This document shows positions 34,444 through 49,400 of a stretch of 64,000 bases of DNA, one piece after another (positions within the stretch are counted from its first letter, which is position 1; each line of letters begins with the position of its first letter). The stretch is from Brassica napus (taxonomy: Eukaryota; Streptophyta; Magnoliopsida; Brassicales; Brassicaceae), in contig NW_026015102.1 of NCBI RefSeq assembly GCF_020379485.1, forward strand, positions 220,770 through 284,769, written 5' to 3'. The notes under the pieces were generated by a model. It made no database searches. It was not told the origin of the DNA and was given only the letters and a program-made list of their open reading frames with translations. A program made the position numbers and the translations under genes.

Positions 34444-37400
34444 TCTATGTAAGAAGCTTGATTTTGATACATAAAGTAATGGAGAATCACTAGGAAGTTG
34501 AATAAATCTCATAGGAGTTAGGATGAAGAAGCTATCCCACTTTCAAATCAGGTGATCCCAGTTTTCCTGTTTGGGAATATGACAGCTTCCTTGTCATTCT
34601 AATCAAACCAGGATGAATCGCGATGTAAGAAGCTTGATTTTGATACATAAAGTAATGGAGAATCACTAGGAAGTTGAATAAATCTCATAGGAGTTAGGAT
34701 GAAGAAGCTATCCCACTTTCAAATCAGGTGATCCCAGTTTTCCTGTTTGGGAATATGACAGCTTCCTTGTCATTCTAATCAAACCAGGATGAATCGCGAT
34801 GTAAGAAGCTTGATTTTGATACATAAAGTAATGGAGAATCACTAGGAAGTTGAATAAATCTCATAGGAGTTAGGATGAAGAAGCTATCCCACTTTCAAAT
34901 CAGGTGATCCCAGTTTTCCTGTTTGGGAATATGACAGCTTCTTTGTCATTCTAATCAAACCAGGATGAATCGCGATGTAAGAAGCTTGATTTTGATACAT
35001 AAAGTAATGGAGAATCACTAGGAAGTTGAATAAATCTCATAGGAGTTAGGATGAAGAAGCTATCCCACTTTCAAATCAGGTGATCCCAGTTTTCCTGTTT
35101 GGGAATATGACAGCTTCTTTGTCATTCTAATCAAACCAGGATGAATCGCGATGTAAGAAGCTTGATTTTGATACATAAAGTAATGGAGAATCACTAGGAA
35201 GTTGAATAAATCTCATAGGAGTTAGGATGAAGAAGCTATCCCACTTTCAAATCAGGTGATCCCAGTTTTCTGTTTGGGAATATGACAGCTTCTTTGTCAT
35301 TCTAATCAAACCAGGATGAATCGCGATGTAAGAAGCTTGATTTTGATACATAAAGTAATGGAGAATCACTAGGAAGTTGAATAAATCTCATAGGAGTTAG
35401 GATGAAGAAGCTATCCCACTTTCAAATCAGGTGATCCCAGTTTTCCTGTTTGGGAATATGACAGCTTCTTTGTCATTCTAATCAAACCAGGATGAATCGC
35501 GATGTAAGAAGCTTGATTTTGATACATAAAGTAATGGAGAATCACTAGGAAGTTGAATAAATCTCATAGGAGTTAGGATGAAGAAGCTATCCCACTTTCA
35601 AATCAGGTGATCCCAGTTTTCCTGTTTGGGAATATGACAGCTTCCTTGTCATTCTAATCAAACAGGATGAATCGCGATGTAAGAAGCTTGATTTTGATAC
35701 ATAAAGTAATGGAGAATCACTAGGAAGTTGAATAAATCTCATAGGAGTTAGGATGAAGAAGCTATCCCACTTTCAAATCAGGTGATCCCACTTTTCCTGT
35801 TTGGGAATATGACAGCTTCTTTGTCATTCTAATCAAACCAGGATGAATCGCGATGTAAGAAGCTTGATTTTGATACATAAAGTAATGGAGAATCACTAGG
35901 AAGTTGAATAAATCTCATAGGAGTTAGGATGAAGAAGCTATCCCACTTTCAAATCAGGTGATCCCAGTTTTCCTGTTTGGGAATATGACAGCTTCCTTGT
36001 CATTCTAATCAAACCAGGATGAATCGCGATGTAAGAAGCTTGATTTTGATACATAAAGTAATGGAGAATCACTAGGAAGTTGAATAAATCTCATAGGAGT
36101 TAGGATGAAGAAGCTATCCCACTTTCAAATCAGGTGATCCCAGTTTTTCTGTTTGGGAATATGACAGCTTCTTTGTCATTCTAATCAAACCAGGATGAAT
36201 CGCGATGTAAGAAGCTTGATTTGGATACATAAAGTAATGGAGAATCACTAGGAAGTTGAATAAATCTCATAGGAGTTAGGATGAAGAAGCTATCCCACTT
36301 TCAAATCAGGTGATCCCAGTTTTCCTGTTTGGGAATATGACAGCTTCTTTGTCATTCTAATCAAACCAGGATGAATCGCGATGTAAGAAGCTTGATTTTG
36401 ATACATAAAGTAGTGGAGAATCACTAGGAAGTTGAATAAATCTCATAGGAGTTAGGATGAAGAAGCTATCCCACTTTCAAATCAGGTGATCCCAGTTTTC
36501 CTGTTTGGGAATATGACAGCTTCCTTGTCATTCTAATCAAACCAGGATGAATCGCGATGTAAGAAGCTTGATTTTGATACATAAAGTAATGGAGAATCAC
36601 TAGGAAGTTGAATAAATCTCATAGGAGTTAGGATGAAGAAGCTATCCCACTTTCAAATCAGGTGATCCCAGTTTTCCTGTTTGGGAATATGACAGCTTCC
36701 TTGTCATTCTAATCAAACCAGGATGAATCGCGATGTAAGAAGCTTGATTTTGATACATAAAGTAATGGAGAATCACTAGGAAGTTGAATAAATCTCATAG
36801 GAGTTAGGATGAAGAAGCTATCCCACTTTCAAATCAGGTGATCCCAGTTTTCCTGTTTGGGAATATGACAGCTTCTTTGTCATTCTAATCAAACCAGGAT
36901 GAATCGCGATGTAAGAAGCTTGATTTTGATACATAAAGTAATGGAGAATCACTAGGAAGTTGAATAAATCTCATAGGAGTTAGGATGAAGAAGCTATCCC
37001 ACTTTCAAATCAGGTGATCCCAGTTTTCTGTTTGGGAATATGACAGCTTCCTTGTCATTCTAATCAAACCAGGATGAATCGCGATGTAAGAAGCTTGATT
37101 TTGATACATAAAGTAATGGAGAATCACTAGGAAGTTGAATAAATCTCATAGGAGTTAGGATGAAGAAGCTATCCCACTTTCAAATCAGGTGATCCCAGTT
37201 TTCCTGTTTGGGAATATGACAGCTTCCTTGTCATTCTAATCAAACCAGGATGAATCGCGATGTAAGAAGCTTGATTTTGATACATAAAGTAATGGAGAAT
37301 CACTAGGAAGTTGAATAAATCTCATAGGAGTTAGGATGAAGAAGCTATCCCACTTTCAAATCAGGTGATCCCAGTTTTCCTGTTTGGGAATATGACAGCT

Positions 37401-40400
37401 TCTTTGTCATTCTAATCAAACCAGGATGAATCGCGATGTAAGAAGCTTGATTTTGATACATAAAGTAATGGAGAATCACTAGGAAGTTGAATAAATCTCA
37501 TAGGAGTTAGGATGAAGAAGCTATCCCACTTTCAAATCAGGTGATCCCAGTTTTCCTGTTTGGGAATATGACAGCTTCTTTGTCATTCTAATCAAACCAG
37601 GATGAATCGCGATGTAAGAAGCTTGATTTTGATACATAAAGTAATGGAGAATCACTAGGAAGTTGAATAAATCTCATAGGAGTTAGGATGAAGAAGCTAT
37701 CCCACTTTCAAATCAGGTGATCCCAGTTTTCCTGTTTGGGAATATGACAGCTTCTTTGTCATTCTAATCAAACCAGGATGAATCGCGATGTAAGAAGCTT
37801 GATTTTGATACATAAAGTAATGGAGAATCACTAGGAAGTTGAATAAATCTCATAGGAGTTAGGATGAAGAAGCTATCCCACTTTCAAATCAGGTGATCCC
37901 AGTTTTCCTGTTTGGGAATATGACAGCTTCTTGTCATTCTAATCAAACCAGGATGAATCGCGATGTAAGAAGCTTGATTTTGATACATAAAGTAATGGAG
38001 AATCACTAGGAAGTTGAATAAATCTCATAGGAGTTAGGATGAAGAAGCTATCCCACTTTCAAATCAGGTGATCCCAGTTTTCCTGTTTGGGAATATGACA
38101 GCTTCTTTGTCATTCTAATCAAACCAGGATGAATCGCGATGTAAGAAGCTTGATTTTGATACATAAAGTAATGGAGAATCACTAGGAAGTTGAATAAATC
38201 TCATAGGAGTTAGGATGAAGAAGCTATCCCACTTTCAAATCAGGTGATCCCAGTTTTCCTGTTTGGGAATATGACAGCTTCCTTGTCATTCTAATCAAAC
38301 CAGGATGAATCGCGATGTAAGAAGCTTGATTTTGATACATAAAGTAATGGAGAATCACTAGGAAGTTGAATAAATCTCATAGGAGTTAGGATGAAGAAGC
38401 TATCCCACTTTCAAATCAGGTGATCCCAGTTTTCCTGTTTGGGAATATGACAGCTTCTTTGTCATTCTAATCAAACCAGGATGAATCGCGATGTAAGAAG
38501 CTTGATTTTGATACATAAAGTAATGGAGAATCACTAGGAAGTTGAATAAATCTCATAGGAGTTAGGATGAAGAAGCTATCCCACTTTCAAATCAGGTGAT
38601 CCCAGTTTTCCTGTTTGGGAATATGACAGCTTCTTTGTCATTCTAATCAAACCAGGATGAATCGCGATGTAAGAAGCTTGATTTTGATACATAAAGTAAT
38701 GGAGAATCACTAGGAAGTTGAATAAATCTCATAGGAGTTAGGATGAAGAAGCTATCCCACTTTCAAATCAGGTGATCCCAGTTTTCCTGTTTGGGAATAT
38801 GACAGCTTCTTTGTCATTCTAATCAAACCAGGATGAATCGCGATGTAAGAAGCTTGATTTTGATACATAAAGTAATGGAGAATCACTAGGAAGTTGAATA
38901 AATCTCATAGGAGTTAGGATGAAGAAGCTATCCCACTTTCAAATCAGGTGATCCCAGTTTTCCTGTTTGGGAATATGACAGCTTCTTGTCATTCTAATCA
39001 AACCAGGATGAATCGCGATGTAAGAAGCTTGATTTTGATACATAAAGTAATGGAGAATCACTAGGAAGTTGAATAAATCTCATAGGAGTTAGGATGAAGA
39101 AGCTATCCCACTTTCAAATCAGGTGATCCCAGTTTTCCTGTTTGGGAATATGACAGCTTCTTTGTCATTCTAATCAAACCAGGATGAATCGCGATGTAAG
39201 AAGCTTGATTTTGATACATAAAGTAATGGAGAATCACTAGGAAGTTGAATAAATCTCATAGGAGTTAGGATGAAGAAGCTATCCCACTTTCAAATCAGGT
39301 GATCCCAGTTTTCCTGTTTGGGAATATGACAGCTTCTTTGTCATTCTAATCAAACCAGGATGAATCGCGATGTAAGAAGCTTGATTTTGATACATAAAGT
39401 AATGGAGAATCACTAGGAAGTTGAATAAATCTCATAGGAGTTAGGATGAAGAAGCTATCCCACTTTCAAATCAGGTGATCCCAGTTTTCCTGTTTGGGAA
39501 TATGACAGCTTCCTTGTCATTCTAATCAAACCAGGATGAATCGCGATGTAAGAAGCTTGATTTTGATACATAAAGTAATGGAGAATCACTAGGAAGTTGA
39601 ATAAATCTCATAGGAGTTAGGATGAAGAAGCTATCCCACTTTCAAATCAGGTGATCCCAGTTTTCCTGTTTGGGAATATGACAGCTTCTTGTCATTCTAA
39701 TCAAACCAGGATGAATCGCGATGTAAGAAGCTTGATTTTGATACATAAAGTAATGGAGAATCACTAGGAAGTTGAATAAATCTCATAGGAGTTAGGATGA
39801 AGAAGCTATCCCACTTTCAAATCAGGTGATCCCAGTTTTCCTGTTTGGGAATATGACAGCTTCTTTGTCATTCTAATCAAACCAGGATGAATCGCGATGT
39901 AAGAAGCTTGATTTTGATACATAAAGTAATGGAGAATCACTAGGAAGTTGAATAAATCTCATAGGAGTTAGGATGAAGAAGCTATCCCACTTTCAAATCA
40001 GGTGATCCCAGTTTTCCTGTTTGGGAATATGACAGCTTCTTTGTCATTCTAATCAAACCAGGATGAATCGCGATGTAAGAAGCTTGATTTTGATACATAA
40101 AGTAATGGAGAATCACTAGGAAGTTGAATAAATCTCATAGGAGTTAGGATGAAGAAGCTATCCCACTTTCAAATCAGGTGATCCCAGTTTTCCTGTTTGG
40201 GAATATGACAGCTTCTTTGTCATTCTAATCAAACCAGGATGAATCGCGATGTAAGAAGCTTGATTTTGATACATAAAGTAATGGAGAATCACTAGGAAGT
40301 TGAATAAATCTCATAGGAGTTAGGATGAAGAAGCTATCCCACTTTCAAATCAGGTGATCCCAGTTTTCCTGTTTGGGAATATGACAGCTTCTTTGTCATT

Positions 40401-43400
40401 CTAATCAAACCAGGATGAATCGCGATGTAAGAAGCTTGATTTTGATACATAAAGTAATGGAGAATCACTAGGAAGTTGAATAAATCTCATAGGAGTTAGG
40501 ATGAAGAAGCTATCCCACTTTCAAATCAGGTGATCCCAGTTTTCCTGTTTGGGAATATGACAGCTTCTTTGTCATTCTAATCAAACCAGGATGAATCGCG
40601 ATGTAAGAAGCTTGATTTTGATACATAAAGTAATGGAGAATCACTAGGAAGTTGAATAAATCTCATAGGAGTTAGGATGAAGAAGCTATCCCACTTTCAA
40701 ATCAGGTGATCCCAGTTTTCCTGTTTGGGAATATGACAGCTTCTTTGTCATTCTAATCAAACCAGGATGAATCGCGATGTAAGAAGCTTGATTTTGATAC
40801 ATAAAGTAATGGAGAATCACTAGGAAGTTGAATAAATCTCATAGGAGTTAGGATGAAGAAGCTATCCCACTTTCAAATCAGGTGATCCCAGTTTTCCTGT
40901 TTGGGAATATGACAGCTTCTTTGTCATTCTAATCAAACCAGGATGAATCGCGATGTAAGAAGCTTGATTTTGATACATAAAGTAATGGAGAATCACTAGG
41001 AAGTTGAATAAATCTCATAGGAGTTAGGATGAAGAAGCTATCCCACTTTCAAATCAGGTGATCCCAGTTTTCCTGTTTGGGAATATGACAGCTTCTTTGT
41101 CATTCTAATCAAACCAGGATGAATCGCGATGTAAGAAGCTTGATTTTGATACATAAAGTAATGGAGAATCACTAGGAAGTTGAATAAATCTCATAGGAGT
41201 TAGGATGAAGAAGCTATCCCACTTTCAAATCAGGTGATCCCAGTTTTCCTGTTTGGGAATATGACAGCTTCTTTGTCATTCTAATCAAACCAGGATGAAT
41301 CGCGATGTAAGAAGCTTGATTTTGATACATAAAGTAATGGAGAATCACTAGGAAGTTGAATAAATCTCATAGGAGTTAGGATGAAGAAGCTATCCCACTT
41401 TCAAATCAGGTGATCCCAGTTTTCCTGTTTGGGAATATGACAGCTTCTTTGTCATTCTAATCAAACCAGGATGAATCGCGATGTAAGAAGCTTGATTTTG
41501 ATACATAAAGTAATGGAGAATCACTAGGAAGTTGAATAAATCTCATAGGAGTTAGGATGAAGAAGCTATCCCACTTTCAAATCAGGTGATCCCAGTTTTC
41601 CTGTTTGGGAATATGACAGCTTCCTTGTCATTCTAATCAAACCAGGATGAATCGCGATGTAAGAAGCTTGATTTTGATACATAAAGTAATGGAGAATCAC
41701 TAGGAAGTTGAATAAATCTCATAGGAGTTAGGATGAAGAAGCTATCCCACTTTCAAATCAGGTGATCCCAGTTTTCCTGTTTGGGAATATGACAGCTTCT
41801 TTGTCATTCTAATCAAACCAGGATGAATCGCGATGTAAGAAGCTTGATTTTGATACATAAAGTAATGGAGAATCACTAGGAAGTTGAATAAATCTCATAG
41901 GAGTTAGGATGAAGAAGCTATCCCACTTTCAAATCAGGTGATCCCAGTTTTCCTGTTTGGGAATATGACAGCTTCTTTGTCATTCTAATCAAACCAGGAT
42001 GAATCGCGATGTAAGAAGCTTGATTTTGATACATAAAGTAATGGAGAATCACTAGGAAGTTGAATAAATCTCATAGGAGTTAGGATGAAGAAGCTATCCC
42101 ACTTTCAAATCAGGTGATCCCAGTTTTCCTGTTTGGGAATATGACAGCTTCCTTGTCATTCTAATCAAACCAGGATGAATCGCGATGTAAGAAGCTTGAT
42201 TTTGATACATAAAGTAATGGAGAATCACTAGGAAGTTGAATAAATCTCATAGGAGTTAGGATGAAGAAGCTATCCCACTTTCAAATCAGGTGATCCCAGT
42301 TTTCCTGTTTGGGAATATGACAGCTTCCTTGTCATTCTAATCAAACCAGGATGAATCGCGATGTAAGAAGCTTGATTTTGATACATAAAGTAATGGAGAA
42401 TCACTAGGAAGTTGAATAAATCTCATAGGAGTTAGGATGAAGAAGCTATCCCACTTTCAAATCAGGTGATCCCAGTTTTCCTGTTTGGGAATATGACAGC
42501 TTCTTTGTCATTCTAATCAAACCAGGATGAATCGCGATGTAAGAAGCTTGATTTTGATACATAAAGTAATGGAGAATCACTAGGAAGTTGAATAAATCTC
42601 ATAGGAGTTAGGATGAAGAAGCTATCCCACTTTCAAATCAGGTGATCCCAGTTTTCCTGTTTGGGAATATGACAGCTTCCTTGTCATTCTAATCAAACCA
42701 GGATGAATCGCGATGTAAGAAGCTTGATTTTGATACATAAAGTAATGGAGAATCACTAGGAAGTTGAATAAATCTCATAGGAGTTAGGATGAAGAAGCTA
42801 TCCCACTTTCAAATCAGGTGATCCCAGTTTTCCTGTTTGGGAATATGACAGCTTCTTTGTCATTCTAATCAAACCAGGATGAATCGCGATGTAAGAAGCT
42901 TGATTTTGATACATAAAGTAATGGAGAATCACTAGGAAGTTGAATAAATCTCATAGGAGTTAGGATGAAGAAGCTATCCCACTTTCAAATCAGGTGATCC
43001 CAGTTTTCCTGTTTGGGAATATGACAGCTTCTTTGTCATTCTAATCAAACCAGGATGAATCGCGATGTAAGAAGCTTGATTTTGATACATAAAGTAATGG
43101 AGAATCACTAGGAAGTTGAATAAATCTCATAGGAGTTAGGATGAAGAAGCTATCCCACTTTCAAATCAGGTGATCCCAGTTTTCCTGTTTGGGAATATGA
43201 CAGCTTCTTTGTCATTCTAATCAAACCAGGATGAATCGCGATGTAAGAAGCTTGATTTTGATACATAAAGTAATGGAGAATCACTAGGAAGTTGAATAAA
43301 TCTCATAGGAGTTAGGATGAAGAAGCTATCCCACTTTCAAATCAGGTGATCCCAGTTTTCCTGTTTGGGAATATGACAGCTTCTTTGTCATTCTAATCAA

Positions 43401-46400
43401 ACCAGGATGAATCGCGATGTAAGAAGCTTGATTTTGATACATAAAGTAATGGAGAATCACTAGGAAGTTGAATAAATCTCATAGGAGTTAGGATGAAGAA
43501 GCTATCCCACTTTCAAATCAGGTGATCCCAGTTTTCCTGTTTGGGAATATGACAGCTTCTTTGTCATTCTAATCAAACCAGGATGAATCGCGATGTAAGA
43601 AGCTTGATTTTGATACATAAAGTAATGGAGAATCACTAGGAAGTTGAATAAATCTCATAGGAGTTAGGATGAAGAAGCTATCCCACTTTCAAATCAGGTG
43701 ATCCCAGTTTTCCTGTTTGGGAATATGACAGCTTCTTTGTCATTCTAATCAAACCAGGATGAATCGCGATGTAAGAAGCTTGATTTTGATACATAAAGTA
43801 ATGGAGAATCACTAGGAAGTTGAATAAATCTCATAGGAGTTAGGATGAAGAAGCTATCCCACTTTCAAATCAGGTGATCCCAGTTTTCCTGTTTGGGAAT
43901 ATGACAGCTTCTTTGTCATTCTAATCAAACCAGGATGAATCGCGATGTAAGAAGCTTGATTTTGATACATAAAGTAATGGAGAATCACTAGGAAGTTGAA
44001 TAAATCTCATAGGAGTTAGGATGAAGAAGCTATCCCACTTTCAAATCAGGTGATCCCAGTTTTCCTGTTTGGGAATATGACAGCTTCCTTGTCATTCTAA
44101 TCAAACCAGGATGAATCGCGATGTAAGAAGCTTGATTTTGATACATAAAGTAATGGAGAATCACTAGGAAGTTGAATAAATCTCATAGGAGTTAGGATGA
44201 AGAAGCTATCCCACTTTCAAATCAGGTGATCCCAGTTTTCCTGTTTGGGAATATGACAGCTTCTTTGTCATTCTAATCAAACCAGGATGAATCGCGATGT
44301 AAGAAGCTTGATTTTGATACATAAAGTAATGGAGAATCACTAGGAAGTTGAATAAATCTCATAGGAGTTAGGATGAAGAAGCTATCCCACTTTCAAATCA
44401 GGTGATCCCAGTTTTCCTGTTTGGGAATATGACAGCTTCTTTGTCATTCTAATCAAACCAGGATGAATCGCGATGTAAGAAGCTTGATTTTGATACATAA
44501 AGTAATGGAGAATCACTAGGAAGTTGAATAAATCTCATAGGAGTTAGGATGAAGAAGCTATCCCACTTTCAAATCAGGTGATCCCAGTTTTCCTGTTTGG
44601 GAATATGACAGCTTCTTTGTCATTCTAATCAAACCAGGATGAATCGCGATGTAAGAAGCTTGATTTTGATACATAAAGTAATGGAGAATCACTAGGAAGT
44701 TGAATAAATCTCATAGGAGTTAGGATGAAGAAGCTATCCCACTTTCAAATCAGGTGATCCCAGTTTTTCTGTTTGGGAATATGACAGCTTCTTTGTCATT
44801 CTAATCAAACCAGGATGAATCGCGATGTAAGAAGCTTGATTTTGATACATAAAGTAATGGAGAATCACTAGGAAGTTGAATAAATCTCATAGGAGTTAGG
44901 ATGAAGAAGCTATCCCACTTTCAAATCAGGTGATCCCAGTTTTCCTGTTTGGGAATATGACAGCTTCTTTGTCATTCTAATCAAACCAGGATGAATCGCG
45001 ATGTAAGAAGCTTGATTTTGATACATAAAGTAATGGAGAATCACTAGGAAGTTGAATAAATCTCATAGGAGTTAGGATGAAGAAGCTATCCCACTTTCAA
45101 ATCAGGTGATCCCAGTTTTCCTGTTTGGGAATATGACAGCTTCCTTGTCATTCTAATCAAACCAGGATGAATCGCGATGTAAGAAGCTTGATTTTGATAC
45201 ATAAAGTAATGGAGAATCACTAGGAAGTTGAATAAATCTCATAGGAGTTAGGATGAAGAAGCTATCCCACTTTCAAATCAGGTGATCCCAGTTTTCCTGT
45301 TTGGGAATATGACAGCTTCTTTGTCATTCTAATCAAACCAGGATGAATCGCGATGTAAGAAGCTTGATTTTGATACATAAAGTAATGGAGAATCACTAGG
45401 AAGTTGAATAAATCTCATAGGAGTTAGGATGAAGAAGCTATCCCACTTTCAAATCAGGTGATCCCAGTTTTCCTGTTTGGGAATATGACAGCTTCTTTGT
45501 CATTCTAATCAAACCAGGATGAATCGCGATGTAAGAAGCTTGATTTTGATACATAAAGTAATGGAGAATCACTAGGAAGTTGAATAAATCTCATAGGAGT
45601 TAGGATGAAGAAGCTATCCCACTTTCAAATCAGGTGATCCCAGTTTTCCTGTTTGGGAATATGACAGCTTCTTTGTCATTCTAATCAAACCAGGATGAAT
45701 CGCGATGTAAGAAGCTTGATTTTGATACATAAAGTAATGGAGAATCACTAGGAAGTTGAATAAATCTCATAGGAGTTAGGATGAAGAAGCTATCCCACTT
45801 TCAAATCAGGTGATCCCAGTTTTTCTGTTTGGGAATATGACAGCTTCTTTGTCATTCTAATCAAACCAGGATGAATCGCGATGTAAGAAGCTTGATTTTG
45901 ATACATAAAGTAATGGAGAATCACTAGGAAGTTGAATAAATCTCATAGGAGTTAGGATGAAGAAGCTATCCCACTTTCAAATCAGGTGATCCCAGTTTTC
46001 CTGTTTGGGAATATGACAGCTTCTTTGTCATTCTAATCAAACCAGGATGAATCGCGATGTAAGAAGCTTGATTTTGATACATAAAGTAATGGAGAATCAC
46101 TAGGAAGTTGAATAAATCTCATAGGAGTTAGGATGAAGAAGCTATCCCACTTTCAAATCAGGTGATCCCAGTTTTCCTGTTTGGGAATATGACAGCTTCT
46201 TTGTCATTCTAATCAAACCAGGATGAATCGCGATGTAAGAAGCTTGATTTTGATACATAAAGTAATGGAGAATCACTAGGAAGTTGAATAAATCTCATAG
46301 GAGTTAGGATGAAGAAGCTATCCCACTTTCAAATCAGGTGATCCCAGTTTTCCTGTTTGGGAATATGACAGCTTCCTTGTCATTCTAATCAAACCAGGAT

Positions 46401-49400
46401 GAATCGCGATGTAAGAAGCTTGATTTTGATACATAAAGTAATGGAGAATCACTAGGAAGTTGAATAAATCTCATAGGAGTTAGGATGAAGAAGCTATCCC
46501 ACTTTCAAATCAGGTGATCCCAGTTTTCCTGTTTGGGAATATGACAGCTTCCTTGTCATTCTAATCAAACCAGGATGAATCGCGATGTAAGAAGCTTGAT
46601 TTTGATACATAAAGTAATGGAGAATCACTAGGAAGTTGAATAAATCTCATAGGAGTTAGGATGAAGAAGCTATCCCACTTTCAAATCAGGTGATCCCAGT
46701 TTTCCTGTTTGGGAATATGACAGCTTCTTTGTCATTCTAATCAAACCAGGATGAATCGCGATGTAAGAAGCTTGATTTTGATACATAAAGTAATGGAGAA
46801 TCACTAGGAAGTTGAATAAATCTCATAGGAGTTAGGATGAAGAAGCTATCCCACTTTCAAATCAGGTGATCCCAGTTTTCCTGTTTGGGAATATGACAGC
46901 TTCTTTGTCATTCTAATCAAACCAGGATGAATCGCGATGTAAGAAGCTTGATTTTGATACATAAAGTAATGGAGAATCACTAGGAAGTTGAATAAATCTC
47001 ATAGGAGTTAGGATGAAGAAGCTATCCCACTTTCAAATCAGGTGATCCCAGTTTTCCTGTTTGGGAATATGACAGCTTCTTTGTCATTCTAATCAAACCA
47101 GGATGAATCGCGATGTAAGAAGCTTGATTTTGATACATAAAGTAATGGAGAATCACTAGGAAGTTGAATAAATCTCATAGGAGTTAGGATGAAGAAGCTA
47201 TCCCACTTTCAAATCAGGTGATCCCAGTTTTCCTGTTTGGGAATATGACAGCTTCTTTGTCATTCTAATCAAACCAGGATGAATCGCGATGTAAGAAGCT
47301 TGATTTTGATACATAAAGTAATGGAGAATCACTAGGAAGTTGAATAAATCTCATAGGAGTTAGGATGAAGAAGCTATCCCACTTTCAAATCAGGTGATCC
47401 CAGTTTTCCTGTTTGGGAATATGACAGCTTCTTTGTCATTCTAATCAAACCAGGATGAATCGCGATGTAAGAAGCTTGATTTTGATACATAAAGTAATGG
47501 AGAATCACTAGGAAGTTGAATAAATCTCATAGGAGTTAGGATGAAGAAGCTATCCCACTTTCAAATCAGGTGATCCCAGTTTTCCTGTTTGGGAATATGA
47601 CAGCTTCCTTGTCATTCTAATCAAACCAGGATGAATCGCGATGTAAGAAGCTTGATTTTGATACATAAAGTAATGGAGAATCACTAGGAAGTTGAATAAA
47701 TCTCATAGGAGTTAGGATGAAGAAGCTATCCCACTTTCAAATCAGGTGATCCCAGTTTTCCTGTTTGGGAATATGACAGCTTCTTTGTCATTCTAATCAA
47801 ACCAGGATGAATCGCGATGTAAGAAGCTTGATTTTGATACATAAAGTAATGGAGAATCACTAGGAAGTTGAATAAATCTCATAGGAGTTAGGATGAAGAA
47901 GCTATCCCACTTTCAAATCAGGTGATCCCAGTTTTCCTGTTTGGGAATATGACAGCTTCTTTGTCATTCTAATCAAACCAGGATGAATCGCGATGTAAGA
48001 AGCTTGATTTTGATACATAAAGTAATGGAGAATCACTAGGAAGTTGAATAAATCTCATAGGAGTTAGGATGAAGAAGCTATCCCACTTTCAAATCAGGTG
48101 ATCCCAGTTTTCCTGTTTGGGAATATGACAGCTTCTTTGTCATTCTAATCAAACCAGGATGAATCGCGATGTAAGAAGCTTGATTTTGATACATAAAGTA
48201 ATGGAGAATCACTAGGAAGTTGAATAAATCTCATAGGAGTTAGGATGAAGAAGCTATCCCACTTTCAAATCAGGTGATCCCAGTTTTCCTGTTTGGGAAT
48301 ATGACAGCTTCTTGTCATTCTAATCAAACCAGGATGAATCGCGATGTAAGAAGCTTGATTTTGATACATAAAGTAATGGAGAATCACTAGGAAGTTGAAT
48401 AAATCTCATAGGAGTTAGGATGAAGAAGCTATCCCACTTTCAAATCAGGTGATCCCAGTTTTCCTGTTTGGGAATATGACAGCTTCTTTGTCATTCTAAT
48501 CAAACCAGGATGAATCGCGATGTAAGAAGCTTGATTTTGATACATAAAGTAATGGAGAATCACTAGGAAGTTGAATAAATCTCATAGGAGTTAGGATGAA
48601 GAAGCTATCCCACTTTCAAATCAGGTGATCCCAGTTTTCCTGTTTGGGAATATGACAGCTTCTTTGTCATTCTAATCAAACCAGGATGAATCGCGATGTA
48701 AGAAGCTTGATTTTGATACATAAAGTAATGGAGAATCACTAGGAAGTTGAATAAATCTCATAGGAGTTAGGATGAAGAAGCTATCCCACTTTCAAATCAG
48801 GTGATCCCAGTTTTCCTGTTTGGGAATATGACAGCTTCTTGTCATTCTAATCAAACCAGGATGAATCGCGATGTAAGAAGCTTGATTTTGATACATAAAG
48901 TAATGGAGAATCACTAGGAAGTTGAATAAATCTCATAGGAGTTAGGATGAAGAAGCTATCCCACTTTCAAATCAGGTGATCCCAGTTTTCTGTTTGGGAA
49001 TATGACAGCTTCTTTGTCATTCTAATCAAACCAGGATGAATCGCGATGTAAGAAGCTTGATTTGATACATAAAGTAATGGAGAATCACTAGGAAGTTGAA
49101 TAAATCTCATAGGAGTTAGGATGAAGAAGCTATCCCACTTTCAAATCAGGTGATCCCAGTTTTCCTGTTTGGGAATATGACAGCTTCTTTGTCATTCTAA
49201 TCAAACCAGGATGAATCGCGATGTAAGAAGCTTGATTTTGATACATAAAGTAATGGAGAATCACTAGGAAGTTGAATAAATCTCATAGGAGTTAGGATGA
49301 AGAAGCTATCCCACTTTCAAATCAGGTGATCCCAGTTTTCCTGTTTGGGAATATGACAGCTTCCTTGTCATTCTAATCAAACCAGGATGAATCGCGATGT

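Noticed and set aside
34289..34474. Plus-strand frame crossing the end of the gypsy 3' LTR into satellite
   Set aside because: It spans an insertion junction and is chance reading of LTR and repeat.
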